From Methanocorpusculum labreanum Z (GTDB lineage Archaea; Halobacteriota; Methanomicrobia; Methanomicrobiales; Methanocorpusculaceae), in NCBI RefSeq assembly GCF_000015765.1, contig NC_008942.1, forward strand, positions 387,921 through 451,920: a DNA stretch of 64,000 nt, given 5' to 3'. Numbering within the stretch: the first letter of the stretch is position 1; every line of letters begins with the position of its first letter. Positions 51,336 through 60,709 of the stretch are shown here, piece after piece. A program made the translations under genes and the position numbers. The notes under the pieces were generated by a model. That model was not told the DNA's origin, made no database searches, and saw only the letters and a list, made by a program, of their open reading frames with translations.

Positions 51336-52580
51336 TTATTTCTCTTCGCCGAACACGTTCTCGTAGATCATGTCGGAGCCGGTTGCATGCAGACGGGCGC
51401 GCTCGTCGATTTCTTCGGCGAATGCGAGGACTGGGAGTTCCATGTCCATACCCGGCTTGTGACCGAACATCTTTTCAAGCTCGACCTGCTGGGCGTGCAT
51501 GAAGAGTGAGTTCGGGATGTTCTGTGGGCAGACGTCGGTACACTGACCGCAGTTCACACAGGAGTCTGCGATGTGGGCGAATCTTATCATCTGGAACATG
51601 AAGTCCGGCGGAACCTGACCTGGTCTGACGAGGTGTGGCTTCTTGGTGGAGCACTCAACACAGTAACAGATCGGGCAGTTTTCGATACAACCGTAGCATT
51701 TAATGCAGCGCCCGGTCTCTGCCATGATGTATTTCAGGCGGTCGGTACCTTCGCCGATCTCTGCAAACTGTTTTGCCTGGTTCTTCTTACCCATCTTGAC
51801 CATGACGTTTTCGATCTTGTCACGGATCTCGAGGCCTTTCTCGTCGGGTGCTGAGGTTGCGAGGACGCCTGCTTTCACAGCGCCGTCGAAGACCATTGCA
51901 CCTTTGTCGGAGCAGATCTCAACGAAGGTTGCCTTACCGGCTTTCTCGCCGACGACACCCCAGTTACCGCAGACGATATCGGTCTGGCGTGGGATCTTGG
52001 TTTCGCAGCGCTGGCAGTTCTTTCTCCGGCCAAGACCTTCCTCTTCGAGGTCGTCGATCTTGATGCCTTTGTGCTGACCGTCTTTGGTCATAACGATGAA
52101 CTGTCCCTTGTCGATCTCTTCCTTGACGACGTCGTTGGGGTCAATGCCGTATTTCTCGGTGATCATCTTGCGTGCAAGGACCGGGGAGACGGATCCTCCG
52201 CAGTTAAGACCGATCATGACGATGTTGTCGAGGTTGATCTGCTGGCGTTTTGCAAGCTCGTACATTGCTTTTGCGTCGCATCCTTTGCAGGTGACGGCAA
52301 GTTTCATGTCTTTTGCACCGTTGAGGTACTTTTTGATGAGCTTGGGCAACAACAGGGTTCCGCAGTGGAGGGAACCGGCGGACTTTACGAGGTCTGCCGG
52401 GTCGGTGATTACGACAGGTTCTGCGTCGAAGACATCGGCACCTTTCTGAACGGTGAGTACTGCGTCGACGGTCTTGCTCTCAAGGAGGTACTTGAGAATT
52501 GAGGTTACTGCTCCGCCGCATTCACCTTTAATATCGGATACGTTAGTCCATGCGTAGAACATATCGCCTTTTGCTGACAT
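51336..52580 (-). CDS. fdhB: Formate dehydrogenase beta subunit (F420-reducing)
   Basis: 414 residues. Transfers electrons from FdhA to coenzyme F420 using FAD. N-terminal half is an FrhB/FdhB domain (VTCKGCDAKAMYEL, IGLNCGGSVSPVL, RKNCQRCETKIPRQTD), and the C-terminal part holds two [4Fe-4S] motifs: CIKCYGCIENCPICYC and CVNCGQCTDVCPQNIP. It lies 2 bases downstream of fdhA in an operon. Confidence 0.97.
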   Translation of the reverse strand: MSAKGDMFYAWTNVSDIKGECGGAVTSILKYLLESKTVDAVLTVQKGADVFDAEPVVITDPADLVKSAGSLHCGTLLLPKLIKKYLNGAKDMKLAVTCKGCDAKAMYELAKRQQINLDNIVMIGLNCGGSVSPVLARKMITEKYGIDPNDVVKEEIDKGQFIVMTKDGQHKGIKIDDLEEEGLGRRKNCQRCETKIPRQTDIVCGNWGVVGEKAGKATFVEICSDKGAMVFDGAVKAGVLATSAPDEKGLEIRDKIENVMVKMGKKNQAKQFAEIGEGTDRLKYIMAETGRCIKCYGCIENCPICYCVECSTKKPHLVRPGQVPPDFMFQMIRFAHIADSCVNCGQCTDVCPQNIPNSLFMHAQQVELEKMFGHKPGMDMELPVLAFAEEIDERARLHATGSDMIYENVFGEEK

Positions 52581-52582
52581 TT

Positions 52583-54652
52583 TTAGGCCTCCGCAATCTT
52601 TTCAACTTTCACAGCACATGCCTTGAACTCCGGAATCTTACAAACCGGGTCGAGTGCATTGTTGGTCAGCATGTTTGCTGCACATTCAACGAAGTGGAAG
52701 GGCATGAACATAACGCCTTTCATGATGTCAGGGGTGACTTTTGCACCGACAATGACTTCGCCGCGGCGGGTCATTGCTTTGACCTTTTCACCGTCGGTGA
52801 TGCCGAGTTCGGCTGCGTCTTCGGTGTTGATCTCGATCCATCCGGTCGGGACCTCGTGGTCAAGACTGTCGGATCTGCGGGTCATGGTACCAGTGTGCCA
52901 GTGCCAGAGACAGCGGCCGGTGGTAAGGATGAACGGATACTCTGCGTCCGGGACCTCGGCAGGTGCTTTCCACTCGCATGGGAAGAAAATACCAAGTCCA
53001 TCCGGGTGGGCAAACTTTGCACCGTGAAGGATCGGAGTTCCCGGGTGGGTCTCTTCTGGGCATGGCCAGTGAAGTGCTTCGGGTTTGTCGAGTCTTTCGT
53101 AGGTCATTCCGCGGTAGGACGGGGTGAGCATTCTCATCTCGTTGAAGACATCCTCGGAGGTCTTCCACGGGAACTGGGCTGCGTAGCCCATCTTTGCAGC
53201 GACCATTGCGATGATTTCCCAGTCGAGTTTTGCCTCTCCGGGGGCATCCTGTGCCTTTCTCCATTTCTGGACACGGCGTTCGGTCGAGGTCTGGGTCCCG
53301 TCACGTTCTGCGTAGCAGGTTGCCGGAAGAACGACGTCTGCAAATTCGGCAGTCTCGGTCATGAAGATATCCTGGACGACCATGAACTCGACTTCTTCAA
53401 GAGCGTGCTTGACGTGAGTCAGATCCGGATCGGAAAGCATCGGGTTCTCACCCATGATGTAGAGTGCTTTGAGCTCTCCGGGCTTGTCGGTTAAGACATC
53501 CATCATAACGGTGACTTCGTAACCGTTCTTCGGTTCGCAGATACCGTCTGGGAAGCCCCAGCCTTCTTCGAATTTCTTGTGTGCAGCCGGGTCGATGACT
53601 TTCTGGTATGCAGTGAAGCTGACTGGAAGTGCTCCCATATCGCAGGCTCCCTGCACATTGTTCTGTCCACGAAGTGCGTTGACACCGGTTCCGGGGCGAC
53701 CGAGGTTGCCGCAGAGCATCTGGATGTTTGCGACGGAGTGAACGTTGTCGACACCAACGGTGTGCTGGGTGATACCCATGGAATAGAGGATGGCAGTTGC
53801 GCCGGAGGTTCCGATCCACTCTGCTGCCTGCTTGAGCTGGGCTGCCGGGATACCGGAGATCTTCTCGACATTTTCAGGCGAGTAGGTGTCCTTCATGACG
53901 ATTTCTTTCATTGCTTCGTAGTCTTTTGTACGGTTTGCAATGAATTCCTTGTTTTCCCAGCCGTTCTTGATGATGAGCTGCATCAGACCGTTGAGGATTG
54001 CCACATCGGATCCGCTGCGGAACTGCATGTAGAGATCTGCCTGCTTTCCGGTCGGGGTGTAACGCGGGTCTGCGTAGATGATCTTGGCACCGTTCTTCTT
54101 GGCCATGGTTACACGGCGTCCGATCAGCGGGTGCTGCTCGAAGGTGTTGGAACCAAGAATAAAGAGGCATTTTGACTGCTCGATATCAAGAATGCTGTTG
54201 GTCATTGCACCGGAGCCAAAAGAGGTTGCGAGACCGGCAACGGTGGAGGAGTGGCACAGACGTGCACAGTGGTCGATATGAGTCGTCTTGAACACACCAC
54301 GGGCAAGCTTCATCATAGCGTAGTTGTCCTCGTTAGAGGTTCTGGCGGATGCAAGACATGCAATCTCGGAGGGCTTGAATGTCTTCATCTTCTGTGCGAT
54401 GTAGTCAGTTGCTTCATCCCAGCTTGCCGGAACGAATTTACCGTCCTTCTTGATAAGAGGGGTGGTAAGTCTGTCGGGGCTGTTGACGAACTCAAATGCG
54501 TACATGCCTTTTGGACACAGTTTACCTTCGTTGACAGGTGAACGGGTGAAGGGAGTGACCCCAACGGTTTTTCCGTCACGGACAACGAGGTTGAATGAGC
54601 AACCGGTTCCGCAGTACGGACAGGTTGTTGTTACATACTTCAAATCAGTCAT
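52583..54652 (-). CDS. fdhA: Formate dehydrogenase alpha subunit (Mo/W bis-MGD), cysteine form
   Basis: 689 residues, full length. Oxidises formate at a Mo/W pterin site. The N-terminal [4Fe-4S] ligands are Cys11, 14, 18 and 46 (CPYCGTGCSF and GKLCPKGM). The metal ligand is Cys133 in ARLCHSSTVAGLATSFG, where selenocysteine enzymes have Sec; no in-frame TGA is present. MGD-binding segments include ILGSNTFEQHP and LTTGRCLWHWHTGTMTR. GAGGT lies 9 bases before the ATG. The Tfx regulator and TupABC tungstate transporter are just upstream. Confidence 0.97.
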   Translation of the reverse strand: MTDLKYVTTTCPYCGTGCSFNLVVRDGKTVGVTPFTRSPVNEGKLCPKGMYAFEFVNSPDRLTTPLIKKDGKFVPASWDEATDYIAQKMKTFKPSEIACLASARTSNEDNYAMMKLARGVFKTTHIDHCARLCHSSTVAGLATSFGSGAMTNSILDIEQSKCLFILGSNTFEQHPLIGRRVTMAKKNGAKIIYADPRYTPTGKQADLYMQFRSGSDVAILNGLMQLIIKNGWENKEFIANRTKDYEAMKEIVMKDTYSPENVEKISGIPAAQLKQAAEWIGTSGATAILYSMGITQHTVGVDNVHSVANIQMLCGNLGRPGTGVNALRGQNNVQGACDMGALPVSFTAYQKVIDPAAHKKFEEGWGFPDGICEPKNGYEVTVMMDVLTDKPGELKALYIMGENPMLSDPDLTHVKHALEEVEFMVVQDIFMTETAEFADVVLPATCYAERDGTQTSTERRVQKWRKAQDAPGEAKLDWEIIAMVAAKMGYAAQFPWKTSEDVFNEMRMLTPSYRGMTYERLDKPEALHWPCPEETHPGTPILHGAKFAHPDGLGIFFPCEWKAPAEVPDAEYPFILTTGRCLWHWHTGTMTRRSDSLDHEVPTGWIEINTEDAAELGITDGEKVKAMTRRGEVIVGAKVTPDIMKGVMFMPFHFVECAANMLTNNALDPVCKIPEFKACAVKVEKIAEA

Positions 54653-55072
54653 GTGTAAAACCTCATATGAATATAGGTTTGAAACTGTCCATATTAACCT
54701 TCATCCAGACTTAGTATTTTAAGTTAACATTAATTTGTGTTAGTTTACATGATAACTAAAATGCCTTTGAAAATTTAAAATATGTTTACAAATAAAGATT
54801 GTAAAAAGAATTGTTTGATTTATGATATACGGTCAAATTGAGCCAGTTTTGGCAATACGCGCAATTTGCGGGCTTATTCTCATTTTGGAAGCGGGGGGAG
54901 AATATGGGTGTTTCTTCAAATTAGGGGAATTTACTGAGGTTTTTAAAAAAATATATGATTAATATTGGTGGGTTTGAATAATTTGGGGTGCGCCGCACGA
55001 TAAACAAGGGTCATTTTGTTTGTCAGATGGGATAAAAGGATTATTATAGTATTCAAGTGATACACTACCTTT
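54653..55072. promoter_or_regulatory. fdhA-tfx divergent control region
   Basis: 420 AT-rich bases without a gene. Toward fdhA there are TATA-like strings (minus strand) near 54667-54675 and 54686-54694. An inverted repeat TAACA-N8-TGTTA lies at 54725-54742. Toward tfx a TATA-like TTATTATAGT lies at 55041-55050, 23-32 bases before the GTG at 55073. Nothing else is recognisable, apart from homopolymer runs near 54950. Confidence 0.5.
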
Positions 55073-55477
55073 GTGCCCAAACCGTTGCTTACCGATCGTC
55101 AAAAGATGGTGATTCAATACCGTAAGGATGGTTTGACCCAGCAGGAGATCGCCGATCTTCTTCAGACAACCAGATCGAATATCAGTCTGATCGAAAAGTC
55201 GGCAAATGAAAATATCCGGCTGGCAAAAGAAGCTCTGGCGTATGTCTACTCCCAAAATTCCACACTTATATGTACCCTTGCAGCAGGTAGCGAACTGACT
55301 CGTGAGGCTTACTCGATCTACAAATCAGCCCGTCAGCTCAATATTAAAGTACAATATGACACAGGAGCTTTGATCAACCGGATCATGCTTGCCGTTCCAG
55401 AAAAACTTGCCGGGACCACAGTAAAAGAAGACATCAACATTTATCTCAATTCAACAGGCATCATTTATGTCTACTAA
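55073..55477 (+). CDS. Tfx-family DNA-binding protein
   Basis: 134 residues with a GTG start at 55073. The N-terminal helix-turn-helix (LLTDRQKMVIQYRKDG, LTQQEIADLLQTTRSNISLIEKSA) is followed by a C-terminal domain (AAGSELTREAYSIYKSARQLN). In Methanothermobacter Tfx binds downstream of the promoter of the molybdenum formylmethanofuran dehydrogenase operon. Its position between fdhAB and tupABC suggests regulation by Mo/W or formate (inference). It appears leaderless. Confidence 0.9.
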   Translation: MPKPLLTDRQKMVIQYRKDGLTQQEIADLLQTTRSNISLIEKSANENIRLAKEALAYVYSQNSTLICTLAAGSELTREAYSIYKSARQLNIKVQYDTGALINRIMLAVPEKLAGTTVKEDINIYLNSTGIIYVY

Positions 55478-55582
55478 CTTTTTGCTGAATTATGTTCAGC
55501 CATGCTTTAGTCGAAACAGTCATGCGCTGTCACTTTTTTCCCCGAATATTGATCTTTAGAAATCGGTAGTTGTATACCACTT

Positions 55583-55669
55583 TGATATATCATTTGGTTA
55601 GCAAAATATACTAAAATATTGTCTTTGAAAAATCAAAAATTATAGCCTCAAATATGTTGAATATTTTAG
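55583..55669. promoter_or_regulatory. Palindrome cluster upstream of tupA
   Basis: Within the gap between tfx and tupA: TGATATATCA (perfect palindrome, 55583-55592), a 10-bp inverted repeat CTAAAATATT/AATATTTTAG at 55611-55620 and 55660-55669, and nested TTTGA-AAAA-TCAAA at 55624-55637. The tupA TATA box CTATTTATAATC is at 55717-55728. Such symmetric sites fit a dimeric regulator. Confidence 0.5.
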
Positions 55670-55751
55670 AAAAATTTGTTAAATTAATCTAATTGACCTC
55701 TATAAAATCTCACAATCCTATTTATAATCTGCATAATAAACATTAATATGT

Positions 55752-56690
55752 ATGAAAAAATTATTGTCCGTATTGGGCGTGTTTCTCATCCTGTTTGCAG
55801 TCATCTTTGCGGCAGGGTGTGTTACCGCTGAACAACAGGAGCCCACTCAGCTCAAAATCGCAACAACCACTTCTCTTTACGACACCGGTCTTCTTGACGC
55901 CGTTCAGGATTATTATCTGGACAAATACAACGTTGATCTTCTGATCACTTCCCAAGGTACCGGCAAAGCCATAGCCTCCGCCAAGAACGGCGATGTTGAT
56001 GTACTTTTGGTTCACTCTCCAGCACAGGAAGCAGCATTTATCGATGAGGGATATGGGGTCAATCACCGTGGTATTGCCTATAACTACTTCGTTATTGTCG
56101 GTCCGGCCGATGATCCGGCAGGAATCGCCGGTATGACTCCTGAAGATGCAGTTACCAAACTCAAGGAACTTGGCGATGCAGGAACTGAAGGTATTATCTT
56201 TGTTTCCCGCGGTGACAACTCAGGAACCCACTCTGCAGAAAAGAACATCTGGAAATGTGCCGGATTCAACTACACTACACAGATCACCGGATCAGGGCCC
56301 TGGTACAAAGAGACTGGAGCAGGCATGGGCGACTCCCTGACCACAGCCGGTCAGCTCGGCGCTTACATCCTTACGGACGAAGCAACCTATCTTACCTACA
56401 AGAAAAACAATAACCTCCCGCTTGAAGTCATCATTGACGAAGGAACCTCTCTTCTGAACCGGTACACCGTCATGACGATCAACCCGGAGAAATTCCCCGA
56501 CACTAATGTTGTTGATGCGACTGACTTCACCAACTGGTTAATCTCCAAAGAGGGACAGGACTTCATCGGCGCATTTGGTGTCGAGACCTACGGTAAACCT
56601 CTGTTCATCCCGATGAGCACAGTTGCCAACAGCACTCTTCCGCCGTTCAACATTGATTGTAAAACCCCTGTAGTCGTCCCGACTGCATAA
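55752..56690 (+). CDS. tupA: Tungstate ABC transporter, substrate-binding protein TupA
   Basis: 312 residues. A lipoprotein signal ends in VIFAAGC (Cys near 23). The oxyanion site motif TTTSLYDTGLLDAVQ follows near 40, then SQGTGKAIASAKNGDVDVLLVHSP and SRGDNSGTHSAEK near 155, as in TupA. The family prefers tungstate over molybdate. A TATA box at 55717-55728 puts the start within about 5 bases of the ATG. Confidence 0.93.
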   Translation: MKKLLSVLGVFLILFAVIFAAGCVTAEQQEPTQLKIATTTSLYDTGLLDAVQDYYLDKYNVDLLITSQGTGKAIASAKNGDVDVLLVHSPAQEAAFIDEGYGVNHRGIAYNYFVIVGPADDPAGIAGMTPEDAVTKLKELGDAGTEGIIFVSRGDNSGTHSAEKNIWKCAGFNYTTQITGSGPWYKETGAGMGDSLTTAGQLGAYILTDEATYLTYKKNNNLPLEVIIDEGTSLLNRYTVMTINPEKFPDTNVVDATDFTNWLISKEGQDFIGAFGVETYGKPLFIPMSTVANSTLPPFNIDCKTPVVVPTA

Positions 56691-56742
56691 AAAACATCAA
56701 CCCATCTTTTTTTTAATTTACACAGCAAAGGATACAATACAC

Positions 56743-57450
56743 ATGGGCGAGATTACTGACGGATTTATTGAGGCCGTAAATCTCATCGTCACCTTGAACC
56801 CGGAAATAATGGAAATTGCCGCCAGGAGTTTGTATGTGTCCGTCGCGGCAACGCTGGTTGCGGCGCTGATCGCCATCCCGCTTGGCGCTCTCATTTATTA
56901 TTATGATTTCCGCGGGAAACGTGCCGTGATCAATCTCGTCCAGACCTTATATGCCCTTCCAACTGTGATTGTCGGTTTGCTGGTCTATCTTCTCGTATCC
57001 TATTCTGGGCCGTTGGGCTTTATGAATCTCCTCTATACGACCAATGCGATGATCATTGCTCAGGTCATTTTAGTCTCTCCGCTGATCGTCGGGTTCACGA
57101 TTGCCGGTCTCTCCGGTCTGGATAAGGAGATGAAGTATACGACTATGGCTTTGAACGCCCGTGCCTACCGTGCGATCCTGACACTGGTTCGGGAAGCGAA
57201 GTTTGCCATCCTTTCGGCGGTTGTTCTGGCATTCGGCCGTGCCATCGCCGAAGTCGGCGCCGTGATGATGGTCGGTGGAAACATCCGGCACTTTACCCGG
57301 ACGCTTACAACGGCCATTACGCTCAACACATCCATGGGTGACTTTGCCATGTCCATCGCGCTCGGAATCATTCTTCTTACAATTGCGTTGATCGTCAACT
57401 GCGGTGTGAATATTCTCCAGCACTATCACGGGAGGGTCAAAGATGAGTGA
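56743..57450 (+). CDS. tupB: Tungstate ABC transporter, permease TupB
   Basis: 235 residues with five to six membrane helices. The permease EAA loop is seen in the second half (ALNARAYRAILTLVREAKFAILSAVVLAFGRAIAEVGAVMM, split here for reading). First helix near 22-42. Lies 52 bases after tupA and overlaps tupC by 8 bases. Confidence 0.93.
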   Translation: MGEITDGFIEAVNLIVTLNPEIMEIAARSLYVSVAATLVAALIAIPLGALIYYYDFRGKRAVINLVQTLYALPTVIVGLLVYLLVSYSGPLGFMNLLYTTNAMIIAQVILVSPLIVGFTIAGLSGLDKEMKYTTMALNARAYRAILTLVREAKFAILSAVVLAFGRAIAEVGAVMMVGGNIRHFTRTLTTAITLNTSMGDFAMSIALGIILLTIALIVNCGVNILQHYHGRVKDE

Positions 57451-58501
57451 GGATATAATTACTGCCCGCGGCCTTGCAAAAAGCTACGGAAAAAAAGAGG
57501 TTGTCCGGCCGCTTGATTTCTCGGTGAAAAAAGGCGAGATCCTGGCAATCATCGGTCCCTCGGGAGCCGGGAAAAGTACGCTTATGCGAATGCTCGACAC
57601 CATCGAACCAGCCTCCAAAGGAGAACTGATCATCTTCGGCGAACCCGTAACGAAGCGTTCGATGCATGCACTTCGGGGGAGAATGGGGATGCTGTTTCAA
57701 AAGACGGTTCTCTTTGACAGAACCGTTGCGGAAAATGTCGAGCTTGGTCTTTCCTATCGCAATCTTCCGAAAAAGGAACGGATGGAGCGGGTTTCAGCCA
57801 TCCTTGAAAGTATGGGCCTGAGTCGTTTTGCCGAGCGCGGTGGCCATTCTCTCTCAGGCGGGGAGGGGCAGAGGATATCGTTTGCCCGGGTTCTCGTTAC
57901 ACGCCCGGAGATCCTCTTTCTGGATGAGCCTACGGCAAATCTGGATCCAGTCTCGACTCAGGTTCTTGAGGAGCTGATTCTCCATGAAAACCGCGTGAAC
58001 AAAACGACCATCATAATTAATACGCACGATCAGGCGCAGGGTCAGCGTCTTGCCGACCGGGTTGCCGTGATGATTGATGGGGCGTTCGCACAGATTGGGC
58101 CGGTCGATGAAGTGTTTTATCAGCCGGTCAATGAACATGTGGCAAAGTTCGTCGGAGTCCAGAATATCTTCACCGGTTCTGTCAGAAACGGAAGTGCCGT
58201 CTCCGGAGGTGTCGTTTTCTGTCATGTTCCTAAGTTCACCGAAGGAGGCGTTGTCATCATGCTCAGGGCAGAAGATATCTCTCTGTCAAAAACGGCCGTT
58301 CCCGACACACTGGTCTCCGTTCCGGGTGTCGTGGTGTCATCGGTCAGGTCCGGAGCGTTCATGGATGTTGTCGTGAATGCAGGCTGTCTTTTCAAGGTCA
58401 TCGTGCCGTTTAGACAGACAGGGGATGTGTATGTTCCTGGTGAACATGTCCGGCTCGGATGGCGTTCCGATGTAGTGCATGTGATCCCGAAAACATCATA
58501 A
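57443..58501 (+). CDS. tupC: Tungstate ABC transporter, ATP-binding protein TupC
   Basis: 352 residues. Walker A GPSGAGKSTLMRML, Q-loop MLFQKTVLFD, signature LSGGEGQRISFARVL (GGEGQ in place of the usual GGQQQ), Walker B ILFLDEPTANLDP and the H-loop INTHD. The C-terminal part from about 240 fits a TOBE-like regulatory domain that may bind oxyanion. Completes TupABC in one transcript. Confidence 0.94.
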   Translation: MSEDIITARGLAKSYGKKEVVRPLDFSVKKGEILAIIGPSGAGKSTLMRMLDTIEPASKGELIIFGEPVTKRSMHALRGRMGMLFQKTVLFDRTVAENVELGLSYRNLPKKERMERVSAILESMGLSRFAERGGHSLSGGEGQRISFARVLVTRPEILFLDEPTANLDPVSTQVLEELILHENRVNKTTIIINTHDQAQGQRLADRVAVMIDGAFAQIGPVDEVFYQPVNEHVAKFVGVQNIFTGSVRNGSAVSGGVVFCHVPKFTEGGVVIMLRAEDISLSKTAVPDTLVSVPGVVVSSVRSGAFMDVVVNAGCLFKVIVPFRQTGDVYVPGEHVRLGWRSDVVHVIPKTS

Positions 58502-58536
58502 CTATGAAGAGGGCTGCGTGCCAACATATATTCTTG

Positions 58537-58881
58537 ATGGCACAACCTCTTTCAGAAGATGCTATTTTTACGTGCGGGAGAAAACTCCTGATTGCCGAAG
58601 GCAAGATCTCGTTCACCATCAGTTCCGACGGGATCGAAGTGAAGTTCCCAACTACCCGTAAAATATCGACGGAACTCGACGTGCCGCATTACTATGTCCT
58701 TCCCTACTTTGCCGGACTTGAGGCGAACGGGTATCTTACCCGGACAGAGCGGGTCGGGATCTTTACAACACCGGCAGGGTCACGCCGCCTCTTTACCGGA
58801 ATATCCGACGAAGAACAGGCTCAGGTGGAAAAAATTCTCGGCAGAAAAATAATGGACGCTCTTTTTGAAACGGAAGTATGA
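58537..58881 (+). CDS. Small hypothetical protein, possibly winged-helix
   Basis: 114 residues from the ATG at 58537 (AQPLSEDAIFTCGRKLLIAE). An in-frame ATG at 58504 begins 2 bases after the tupC stop and would add 11 residues. The stretch TRKISTELDVPHYYVLPYFAGLEANGYLTR resembles a helix-turn-helix with a wing, so it may be a regulator. I do not recognise the family. It follows tupC closely and converges with the SPFH gene. Confidence 0.6.
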   Translation: MAQPLSEDAIFTCGRKLLIAEGKISFTISSDGIEVKFPTTRKISTELDVPHYYVLPYFAGLEANGYLTRTERVGIFTTPAGSRRLFTGISDEEQAQVEKILGRKIMDALFETEV

Positions 58882-58942
58882 GTTCTCTCTCAATACGATA
58901 CGTATTTTTCCCGGTTTTCGGGTCTGATAAAAAAGAAAAATA

Positions 58943-60163
58943 TTAGAGCTTCTGTCCGCATTCAGGACAGAACTTTGTTCCGGCAGGGACCACGGCATTG
59001 CATTTCGGGCATCTCCTGATGGTCTCGACTTTTGTACCGCACTCGGGGCAGAATTTAGCGCCTGGTGCAAGAGTCGCTCCGCAGTTTGTGCAGGTTGAAC
59101 CGCCCGCAGGCACCATCTTCTGGCCGCACTCCGGGCAGAACTTCGTGCCTGCCGGGACCTTTGCTCCGCAGTTGCTGCATGTCTCCATTTTCCCGGTCGG
59201 TTGTTGTGCTGCAGCCTGGCCTGCTCCCGGCTGACCGCCAAAGGGAGCCGGCTGGCCTCCTGCACCTGCCATGCTCTGGGTCATCATGCCGCCCATGCTC
59301 ATTCCGGCGCCCATTCCTGCACCCATCATGGCAAATCCGGAGCCTTCTCCGCCTTGGGCGGCTCCCTGTCCGATGCCTTCGATAGCTTTTCCGGACTCAT
59401 ACTGGAGATAGTTCACGCCCAGAGCAGACATTGCTCCGCGTTTGTTGATCGCTTCCTGAACCTCTTCGGGCATGTTGATGTTCAGGCCGGCAAACTTCAT
59501 GATCTTCAGACCGTACACTTCTGTCTCGGTCGTCAGTTTGCCAAGGCAGAGCTGCTCGATCTCCTGCAGATATGCAGGCATATCCAGAACACCCATCTGC
59601 TTCTTTGCTTTCAGCTCGCCGAGGGTATCGTTTAAGATCATCACGATCTGCGATTTCAGCCACTCGACGATCTCCTCGGATTTCGTCAGGCCTTTTGTTC
59701 CGACGAACTGGGTGATCAGAAGCAGCGGATCGACAACTTTGTAGGAGAACTGACCGAAGATTCTGAGCTGGACAACACCGAAGTCCACATCGCGGAATGC
59801 AAGAGGCTGCGGAGTCCCGAACTTATCCCGGAACTCACGCTTCTGTGCCCAGTAGAACTCTCCGATCTGAACGTTTCCAACAACAGTTCCAAGAATACTT
59901 TTCAGGACCGGGATGTTCTCGGTCGTCAGGGCATATCTGTCGGGGCGGTCGAAAACGACGAGAGCTTTCCCGTCCCGGAAGAAGATACCATACTCATCCT
60001 CGCGGACGAGCACGTTGTCGTTCCACATAACGTTTCTTGGGAGACGCCAGATGACGTTGTCACCCTTCTGATCATCGACCCAGTAGAAGCCTTTTCTGGA
60101 TTCTGCACCCTCGATATCCGAACCGGAGCCGATGGTTTTGTTTGTTTTTGAGAAGAAACTCAT
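58943..60163 (-). CDS. SPFH/Band 7 protein with three zinc ribbons
   Basis: 406 residues. The N-terminal two-thirds (about 30-260) is an SPFH domain of the YdjI/virion core type (WRLPRNVMWNDNVLVREDEYG, FRDVDFGVVQLRIFGQFSY). A Gly/Ala/Met/Gln-rich linker (about 270-325) is followed by three zinc ribbons: CSNCGAK...CPECG, CTNCGAT...CPECG and CPKCNAV...CPECG. No signal or membrane helix is visible. First or last member of a six-gene minus-strand cluster with other zinc-ribbon proteins. Confidence 0.9.
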   Translation of the reverse strand: MSFFSKTNKTIGSGSDIEGAESRKGFYWVDDQKGDNVIWRLPRNVMWNDNVLVREDEYGIFFRDGKALVVFDRPDRYALTTENIPVLKSILGTVVGNVQIGEFYWAQKREFRDKFGTPQPLAFRDVDFGVVQLRIFGQFSYKVVDPLLLITQFVGTKGLTKSEEIVEWLKSQIVMILNDTLGELKAKKQMGVLDMPAYLQEIEQLCLGKLTTETEVYGLKIMKFAGLNINMPEEVQEAINKRGAMSALGVNYLQYESGKAIEGIGQGAAQGGEGSGFAMMGAGMGAGMSMGGMMTQSMAGAGGQPAPFGGQPGAGQAAAQQPTGKMETCSNCGAKVPAGTKFCPECGQKMVPAGGSTCTNCGATLAPGAKFCPECGTKVETIRRCPKCNAVVPAGTKFCPECGQKL

Positions 60164-60702
60164 TAGAATGCACCAATGCCTGCCATGTCAACGCTGCGTT
60201 TGTCGAAAATTACCGTAAACTCGCTGAACCCGGATTTGATCTCCCGGAGTCTGTCTGCTGTTTTGTTAAAGTTTCCTGCATCGGCACTGCTGAATGCGGC
60301 CTTCGCCAGGTCCCCGATTCCACGAATTCCGTCAAGCAATGCGAGATCATATTCATACAGGGTGTTCAGTTCCGGCGTCTTGACACGGGTTGCTGCGGAG
60401 ATGCCTGAGTATCCCTGCTCGGCATGGCGGATCTTTGCTTCTGCGGTCTTTGCCTGCGAGATTGCCGCGGCCAGATCGTTCATCAGATCAAGTTCGAGTG
60501 CCCGGCTGGCCGACTCGCGGGTCTGCTCCAGAGGCAGGAGAACGTTGTTTTTCAACTCGTCTGCAAGCTGCAGGCGCAGCATCGAATCGGCAATCCGGAT
60601 ATCCTCTTTCTGCCGGTATCCCCGAAATCCCGGGACGCAGAGCTGGATTTTTTTGATCAGACCGCGGTCTTCCTCAACTTTGTCGCGTAAATCTACTGTC
60701 AT
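60163..60702 (-). CDS. Helical protein of unknown function in the SPFH cluster
   Basis: 179 residues, mostly alpha-helical and charged; long heptad-like stretches (about 1-100), for example RIADSMLRLQLADELKNN. No motif recognised. Its stop overlaps the start of the SPFH gene by one base, so it is translated together with it. It may be a partner or adaptor (inference). Confidence 0.75.
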   Translation of the reverse strand: MTVDLRDKVEEDRGLIKKIQLCVPGFRGYRQKEDIRIADSMLRLQLADELKNNVLLPLEQTRESASRALELDLMNDLAAAISQAKTAEAKIRHAEQGYSGISAATRVKTPELNTLYEYDLALLDGIRGIGDLAKAAFSSADAGNFNKTADRLREIKSGFSEFTVIFDKRSVDMAGIGAF

Positions 60703-60709
60703 GGTTTGT

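Noticed and set aside
52550-53494. 314-aa plus-strand open frame inside fdhA
   Set aside because: Shadow of fdhA caused by its codon usage; composition (Cys, His, Gly rich) is unlike a real protein.
52583-54652. Selenocysteine in formate dehydrogenase
   Set aside because: The ligand codon is TGC (Cys133) and no in-frame TGA occurs.
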